From contig CAJUTD010000018.1 of NCBI GenBank assembly GCA_910589635.1, positions 17,412 to 43,962 of the forward strand: 26,551 nt of DNA, written 5' to 3'. The translations under genes were made by a program, and so were the position numbers. This stretch comes from an uncultured Lachnospiraceae bacterium (GTDB lineage: Bacteria; Bacillota; Clostridia; Lachnospirales; Lachnospiraceae). The notes beneath the pieces are model-generated. The model saw nothing but the letters and a program-made list of their open reading frames with translations, was not told the origin of the DNA and ran no database searches. Shown here one piece after another: positions 22,446 through 26,551 of this stretch. Each line of letters begins with the position of its first letter. The first letter of the stretch is position 1.

Positions 22446-22482
22446 TTTTCCTGCTACCGCCAGCACAGCGCAGGAGGTATAT

Positions 22483-23454
22483 ATGAATTATAAATCAACG
22501 AGACAATATACAGACAATGATATAACACAAAGCTCTACTGTTTCATCGTACGAATCATTTAAGCAGACGCTGCTCACCAATGTCGGAACTTTCTTTTCGG
22601 CTGATACCCATATTTCAATCGACTCTTTTACCCACAATAATCAACTTTCCCTCGATGGACTGACAATTTTAGAATCTGGCAGCAACATTTCTCCTACCAT
22701 TTATCTGAAACCTTATTTTGAGCAGTATGAAAAAGGCATGCCTCTTCTGCAAATCTGCCGACAGATTGCAGAATTTTATCACGATCATCGTTTCACACAG
22801 AATATTGACACGTCCTTTTTTACTTGTCTGGAAAAAGTGCGCCCGCGCATAGTATACAAATTAATCCACTATGACAAAAATCGAGAACTACTTGAGGAAA
22901 TTCCGCATTTCACTTACTTGGACCTCGCCATCGTATTTTACTGCCTGGTTCCGAACGACGCCCACGAGAATGCATCTATTCTCATACATAACAGCCATCT
23001 TGACTATTGGGATATATCGAAAGATACACTTCTGCTTTTCGCACAGCAGAATACCCCGCAACTGCTTCCCTGGCATTGTGATTCTCTGACAGACCTCCTA
23101 CTTCAAATGCTCGACTCGCTCCCAAGGGAAACGCAGGAACAGACATTGGAGGCCATGCAACAAGAAGCCGTCCCCATGCATGTGCTCACAAATGACAGAT
23201 GCTATTTCGGCGCCTGCTGCATTCTCTATCCTGATGTACTCAAAGAGATTTCCGACAATCTAAAAGACGATCTCTTTCTTCTGCCCAGCAGCATACACGA
23301 AGTCATTCTTGTTCCCGCCTCTTCTACCAGAGAGCCGTCTACGCTCCGTGAAACTGTCCGCGAGGTAAATCTCACGGAGGTAGCACAAGATGAATACCTT
23401 TCTGATTCTATCTATTACTATGAGAGGAGGACGAATCGGGTATCTCTCTTATAA
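22483..23454 (+). CDS. DUF5688 family protein
   Basis: A 323-residue soluble protein. I recognise the DUF5688 pattern: NISPTIYLKPYFEQYEKG (about 69-86), then RIVYKLIHYDKNRELL, PHFTYLDLAIVFYCLVP, ASILIHNSHLDYW, MHVLTNDRCYFGACCILYPD and the C-terminal REVNLTEVAQDEYLSDSIY. The function is unknown; members occur mostly in gut Lachnospiraceae. No signal peptide or membrane helix is seen. The start is the ATG at 22483, 6 bases after AGGAGG; codons upstream to 22438 are open but unsupported. Its stop codon is fused tail-to-tail with that of glgA, leaving no room for a terminator. Confidence 0.82.
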   Translation: MNYKSTRQYTDNDITQSSTVSSYESFKQTLLTNVGTFFSADTHISIDSFTHNNQLSLDGLTILESGSNISPTIYLKPYFEQYEKGMPLLQICRQIAEFYHDHRFTQNIDTSFFTCLEKVRPRIVYKLIHYDKNRELLEEIPHFTYLDLAIVFYCLVPNDAHENASILIHNSHLDYWDISKDTLLLFAQQNTPQLLPWHCDSLTDLLLQMLDSLPRETQEQTLEAMQQEAVPMHVLTNDRCYFGACCILYPDVLKEISDNLKDDLFLLPSSIHEVILVPASSTREPSTLRETVREVNLTEVAQDEYLSDSIYYYERRTNRVSLL

Positions 23455-24882
23455 CTCTTGGTACAGCTTCTCATAATTCCCCGCAGAACTCTGCCAGGAA
23501 TGGTCTGCTTTCATACAGCGTTTCATCATCATCCGCCATTCTTTCGGATGATTTTGGAATACATCATAAGCATAGCGAATAATCATCAACATTTCCCCGG
23601 CATCATAGTTGGCAAAACTAAATCCCGTTCCAGTCTGCCAAATCTCATTATATGCCTCTACCGTATCTTTCAAACCTCCAGTTTCACGAACGATAGGAAC
23701 CGTCCCATAGCGCATGCTGATTAACTGACTTAAGCCACAAGGCTCAAACTGTGAAGGCATTAAGAATGCGTCCGCGCCTCCGTAAATCTTGTGTGCGCAT
23801 TCCTCACTGTAGCCAATTGTCGCCGATACTCTGTCTGCATATTTCTGTCCAAAATAACGGAATGATTCCTGGTAACGCTCTTCGCCTGTACCTAAAATGG
23901 CCACCTGTACATTCATAGTGTTTAACATTTCTTCCATAATGTGGTTTACGAGATCAAAACCTTTCTGTTCCGTCAACCTGGAGACAATGCCAATCAGCAT
24001 AGCCGAATTATCTTCTCTCAATCCCAGCTCGCGCTGCAGTTCTTTTTTCACTTTCTTTTTGCCGGAAATTCGTTTATCGCCAAAAGAAGCTGGAAGCATC
24101 GGGTCTGTCATAGGATTATACTCTTCATTGTCAATCCCATTGACAATTCCCGACAGCTTATCAGATACTTTACGCATCACCCCGTCCAATCCTTCACCGC
24201 CTGCCTGGGACTGGATTTCTTCTGCATAAGTCGCACTGACTGTCGTTACGCGATCTGCATATAGGATTCCTGCCTTGAGAAAATTCGTCTCATGGTAAGC
24301 CTCCATCGCCCGATAGCGGCAGTCTGGCGGCAAATCGCTGCAGTTTTCAATGTCGTCTATCCTCCACCGCCCCTGAAATTTCTGGTTATGAATCGTTAGA
24401 ATCGTCTTTGTCTTCTGAAAATATGGGTCCTGTCCATAAAATTCTTTCAGAAATACTGGAATCAGCGCTGCCTGCCAGTCATGGCAGTGAATAATATCCG
24501 CCCGAAACCTGATTTTAGATAGGCTTGCCAAAACTGCCCGGGAATAAAAGGCAAACTTATTTACATCTTCAAAAACTTCATGGTAGGGGCTGGCCCCCGC
24601 AAAGTAATGCTCATTGTCGATAAAATAATAAGTAATTCCTTCTACCTTAGCCTTATCGATCCCTATGTACTCTTTCCCTCTCGGCATATCCGCATAAAAT
24701 TCCGTCACATGCGACATCTTCTGCCTGATTTCCTGGGGAATACACAAGTATTTTGGCAGAATAACCCTCACGTCGAATTTCCCTTTATCCAAATACTTGG
24801 GTAGAGCTCCCACGACATCTGCAAGCCCTCCCGTTTTAATAAAGGGATTTCCCTCGGACGCTGCAAAGAGAATTTTTTTCAT
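23449..24882 (-). CDS. glgA: Glycogen synthase (ADP-glucose type)
   Basis: A 477-residue GT5 glycosyltransferase that extends alpha-1,4-glucan from ADP-glucose. The N-terminal Rossmann domain carries the ADP-glucose motif KTGGLADV (16-23). The C-terminal domain carries SRLTEQKG (R302, K307) and PSQFEPCGLSQL with E380, the donor-site residues of the family. The length is that of GlgA. The ATG has a GGAGG site 9 bases upstream. It lies 42 bases after spo0A in the same direction, so it may be cotranscribed with it, linking carbon storage to the sporulation regulator. No other glg gene is in the window. It ends 6 bases inside the DUF5688 gene. Confidence 0.95.
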   Translation of the reverse strand: MKKILFAASEGNPFIKTGGLADVVGALPKYLDKGKFDVRVILPKYLCIPQEIRQKMSHVTEFYADMPRGKEYIGIDKAKVEGITYYFIDNEHYFAGASPYHEVFEDVNKFAFYSRAVLASLSKIRFRADIIHCHDWQAALIPVFLKEFYGQDPYFQKTKTILTIHNQKFQGRWRIDDIENCSDLPPDCRYRAMEAYHETNFLKAGILYADRVTTVSATYAEEIQSQAGGEGLDGVMRKVSDKLSGIVNGIDNEEYNPMTDPMLPASFGDKRISGKKKVKKELQRELGLREDNSAMLIGIVSRLTEQKGFDLVNHIMEEMLNTMNVQVAILGTGEERYQESFRYFGQKYADRVSATIGYSEECAHKIYGGADAFLMPSQFEPCGLSQLISMRYGTVPIVRETGGLKDTVEAYNEIWQTGTGFSFANYDAGEMLMIIRYAYDVFQNHPKEWRMMMKRCMKADHSWQSSAGNYEKLYQEL

Positions 24883-24903
24883 ATGAAAACCTCCAAACTT
24901 TCC

Positions 24904-24920
24904 CCCGCATTCTATGCGGG
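24904..24920. other. Short hairpin between spo0A and glgA
   Basis: CCCGCAT and ATGCGGG pair exactly around a TCT loop, 7 bp. On the minus (gene) strand it is followed by GGAAAG, not Ts, so it is not a terminator in that direction and read-through from spo0A to glgA is expected. On the plus strand a T-rich run follows, but no gene reads that way. Confidence 0.4.
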
Positions 24921-24924
24921 TATT

Positions 24925-25725
24925 TTATTCTCTCAATTTATATTCTAACCGAATTTTGTCCGCAATTAAAGCTATAAATTCAGAATTTGTAGGCTTTCCT
25001 TTTCCATTGTGAATTGTATAACCAAATAATTCATCTATCGTATCCATTTTGCCACGGCTCCAAGCTACCTCAATAGCATGACGGATGGCGCGTTCTACCC
25101 TGCTGGGCGTCGTCTGGTATTTCTTTGCTATGCCCGGATAAAGAATTTTCGTAATCGAATTGAGCATTTCCATATCAGTCACCGACATGATAATCGCCTC
25201 TCTCAAATACTGGTAACCTTTGATGTGTGCCGGCACCCCGATCTCATGAATAATATTCGTCACATCACTCTCGAGATTCTTGCCTTCTAACTCCCGGTCA
25301 CTCTCGTAGGCGTTGACCTTGCGTACTTCGCTGACTTTGCGCCTTTCCATGTTCCTCACATGTTTAATCCGATTCAAAACTACTTCATTGTCAAATGGTT
25401 TCATAATATAGTAATCTGCACCCAGAGAAAACGCGTCTTCTGTAACTTTCTCCTGTCCAATCGCAGAGATCATGATAAATGCCGGATGTTTTTTCATATT
25501 TTTGTCATTTCTAATCTTATCCATTACAGTCAATCCGTCTAATTTCGGCATTACAATATCCAGAAGAACAACATCCGGTTCTTTTCTCCTTATCAGCTCA
25601 TACGCCTCTTCCCCATCTTTCGCCGTTCCAACAACTTCGAGCTCATCATCGCTCCTTACAATCTCGCCCAATGCGTGCAGCATCCTTTCATTATCATCTG
25701 CAATCGCCACATTTAATTTTTCCAC
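24925..25725 (-). CDS. spo0A: Sporulation transcription factor Spo0A
   Basis: A 266-residue response regulator and master switch of sporulation. The receiver domain (1-120) has the acidic pocket D10-D11, phospho-acceptor D56 in VVLLDIVMPK, S87 in MISA and K109 in YIMKPFD. The C-terminal Spo0A DNA-binding domain (about 150-265) has GVPAHIKGYQYLREAI, then TPSRVERAIRHAIEVAW, the recognition helix, and GYTIHNGKGKPTNSEFIALI. The start is a GTG at 25725, 8 bases after GGAGG. Length and motifs are complete. The gene that normally precedes it in clostridia, spoIVB, is absent. Its upstream region holds Spo0A boxes. Confidence 0.97.
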   Translation of the reverse strand: MEKLNVAIADDNERMLHALGEIVRSDDELEVVGTAKDGEEAYELIRRKEPDVVLLDIVMPKLDGLTVMDKIRNDKNMKKHPAFIMISAIGQEKVTEDAFSLGADYYIMKPFDNEVVLNRIKHVRNMERRKVSEVRKVNAYESDRELEGKNLESDVTNIIHEIGVPAHIKGYQYLREAIIMSVTDMEMLNSITKILYPGIAKKYQTTPSRVERAIRHAIEVAWSRGKMDTIDELFGYTIHNGKGKPTNSEFIALIADKIRLEYKLRE

Positions 25726-25778
25726 AACTATATCCTCCTAATAATTTACTTTTTCCCTCAAGAACTTGTACTTTAAAA

Positions 25779-25806
25779 ATTATAACATATCCAAAACTTC
25801 CTTCAA
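25779..25806 (-). promoter_or_regulatory. Proximal promoter of spo0A
   Basis: On the minus strand TTGAAG (25806-25801), a 16-base spacer and perfect TATAAT (25784-25779), giving a start near 25772 and a 46-base leader. The purine-rich AAGGAAG overlapping the -35 may partly fit a sigma-H element, but the match is poor. Confidence 0.6.
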
Positions 25807-25834
25807 GGAAAATATTTCGCTGGATTTCATCGGA

Positions 25835-25842
25835 AATCGACA
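25835..25842 (-). promoter_or_regulatory. Spo0A box upstream of the proximal spo0A promoter
   Basis: TGTCGATT (minus strand), preceded by TTT, matches the Spo0A consensus TTTTGTCGAA closely. It lies about 65 bases upstream of the predicted start. A plus-strand TGTCGG at 25878-25883 is a further partial match. Confidence 0.5.
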
Positions 25843-25912
25843 AAACAAAAATGCATCCTTCTCTTCCACTCGAAAAATGTCGGTTCCTAAACCCTGCGTT
25901 AAGCTTAAACCT

Positions 25913-25947
25913 ATTATAATAATTGTATTCTTGTATATTTTGTCGAA
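25913..25947 (-). promoter_or_regulatory. Candidate distal spo0A promoter with a consensus Spo0A box
   Basis: TATAAT (25918-25913, minus) has no good -35. The position where one would lie is overlapped by TTTTGTCGAA (plus strand, 25938-25947), a perfect core TGTCGAA. TGTCGGT at 25951-25957 is a second weaker box next to it. A 0A box in place of the -35 is the layout of Spo0A-activated sigma-A promoters, so positive autoregulation is likely. Confidence 0.5.
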
Positions 25948-25959
25948 ACTTGTCGGTTT

Positions 25960-26275
25960 GGAATGCAAAAAATTATGTAACCGACTTGTCCGCCCCAAAA
26001 TTGCGGTACATGAAGGTTACATAATTACTCCCCCTGCACAAGAAATCATTCTATGCCATGTGTGTAGTTTACGCCCTATAAGCAAAAAATTCGCATCCTT
26101 TCCCATTCCAGCCATCCGTCCAAAATATATGGCATATTTTTTCAGGCGTCCAATAAAATGGCAAAAATCGCAAAGTGACACCCAGGCACAACAAATTCGG
26201 TATCCAGAACACATAGCCTGAGAAATCCATGTATGGGTTATACCTGTCCAAAACCTACTGTGCCAAAGCAGCTTT
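25960..26275. other. Intergenic stretch, possible decayed coding remnant
   Basis: No gene is supported. The minus strand holds a 60-codon frame (26251-26069), Trp/Phe-rich and starting with TTG, which does not resemble any family I know and has no good ribosome site. Overlapping frames are also open here. It follows the broken EamA gene directly, so it may be eroded coding sequence. Confidence 0.3.
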
Positions 26276-26551
26276 TCAGCCAATCAGCATCGCAAATGTC
26301 CCGCCAACAATCAGGACAAGTCCCAGAGCTGCCGCCTTTGATAGGCGTTCTTGAAATACCAGATAAGAAAAAGCAATCGTCACTACAATGCTTAGTTTGT
26401 CAATAGGGACAACCACGCTTGCCAGGCCATCCTGCAATGCCTTGTAATAGCAAAGCCAGGAGGCCCCTGTGGCAAGACCGGAAAGACAGATAAATCAAAG
26501 CTCTTTTTTGGGGATTTCCTTTACAGTATTCTGTCTCCCTGTCACAAACAC
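26276..26551 (-). pseudogene. EamA/DMT-family transporter, C-terminal part, broken by an in-frame TGA
   Basis: The reading frame from the right edge to the TGA at 26278-26276 encodes about 91 codons. The last part is a typical EamA C-terminus: two membrane helices with ASWLCYYKALQDGLASVVVP, DKLSIVVTIAFSYLVFQERL and AALGLVLIVGGTFAMLIG. About 73 codons before the end, a TGA (26497-26495) interrupts the frame between KKEL and FICLSGLATG. The sequence on both sides reads on as one protein, as expected from a single TTA-to-TGA change. Either the gene is inactive or this is a sequencing error. The rest of the gene lies beyond the edge. Members move metabolites and drugs; the substrate is unknown. 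Confidence 0.75.

Noticed and set aside
26017..26283. 88-codon minus-strand frame in the spo0A-EamA intergenic region
   Set aside because: It overlaps the EamA stop, has no ribosome site or recognisable domain, and competes with other open frames in the same stretch.
1..26551. CRISPR array, tRNA, rRNA or phage genes
   Set aside because: No regularly spaced repeats of CRISPR size, no tRNA-like cloverleaf or rRNA sequence, and no phage or conjugation genes were seen.

Overview
The window looks like chromosomal DNA of a Gram-positive, spore-forming anaerobe of the Lachnospiraceae (Clostridium cluster XIVa) type. This rests on spo0A, several protein families that I recognise mainly from that group (DUF5717, DUF5688, small DUF6147-like secreted proteins, DUF4367 membrane proteins), a PPi-type phosphofructokinase, AGGAGG-type ribosome sites and sigma-A promoters. 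I see no rRNA, tRNA, CRISPR array, insertion sequence or prophage. Family names come from reading the translations, not from searches.

Layout, left to right. (1) 1-4384: a large cytoplasmic DUF5717 protein, running off the left edge on the minus strand, divergent from a HisC/CobD-like aminotransferase; a perfect palindrome lies between them. (2) 4437-6066, minus: a small secreted DUF6147-like protein and a DUF4367 membrane protein with an N-terminal 33-bp tandem repeat. Their upstream regions share two conserved blocks. (3) 6067-7790: a structured intergenic region, then a PPi-type phosphofructokinase ending at a strong terminator shared with the next block. (4) 7885-11540, minus: Rpn-type nuclease, FlK-like thioesterase, S1-domain protein, leaderless lytic transglycosylase and dUTPase, closely spaced. 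(5) 11738-17325, minus: a two-gene operon for large secreted carbohydrate-active proteins, a LamG/Ig-like protein followed by a GH43-like glycosidase. Its likely promoter carries two 14-bp direct repeats 31 bp apart. (6) 17326-22303, plus: a short promoter-to-terminator unit with two tiny coupled ORFs, then a cupin-XRE regulator and potABCD for spermidine/putrescine uptake. (7) 22391-25725: a DUF5688 gene converging on glycogen synthase (glgA), which follows spo0A. (8) 25726-26551: the spo0A control region with Spo0A boxes, then the 3' end of an EamA-type transporter gene broken by an in-frame TGA.

Functional themes are polysaccharide attack at the cell surface (5), polyamine import under a dedicated regulator (6), glycolysis and glycogen storage (3, 7), nucleotide hygiene and envelope remodelling (4), and the sporulation master regulator (7). 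The least explained features are the small transcription unit upstream of the pot operon, the shared upstream blocks of the two minus-strand genes in (2), and the direct-repeat operator in (5). I found no clear, wholly new multi-gene system.
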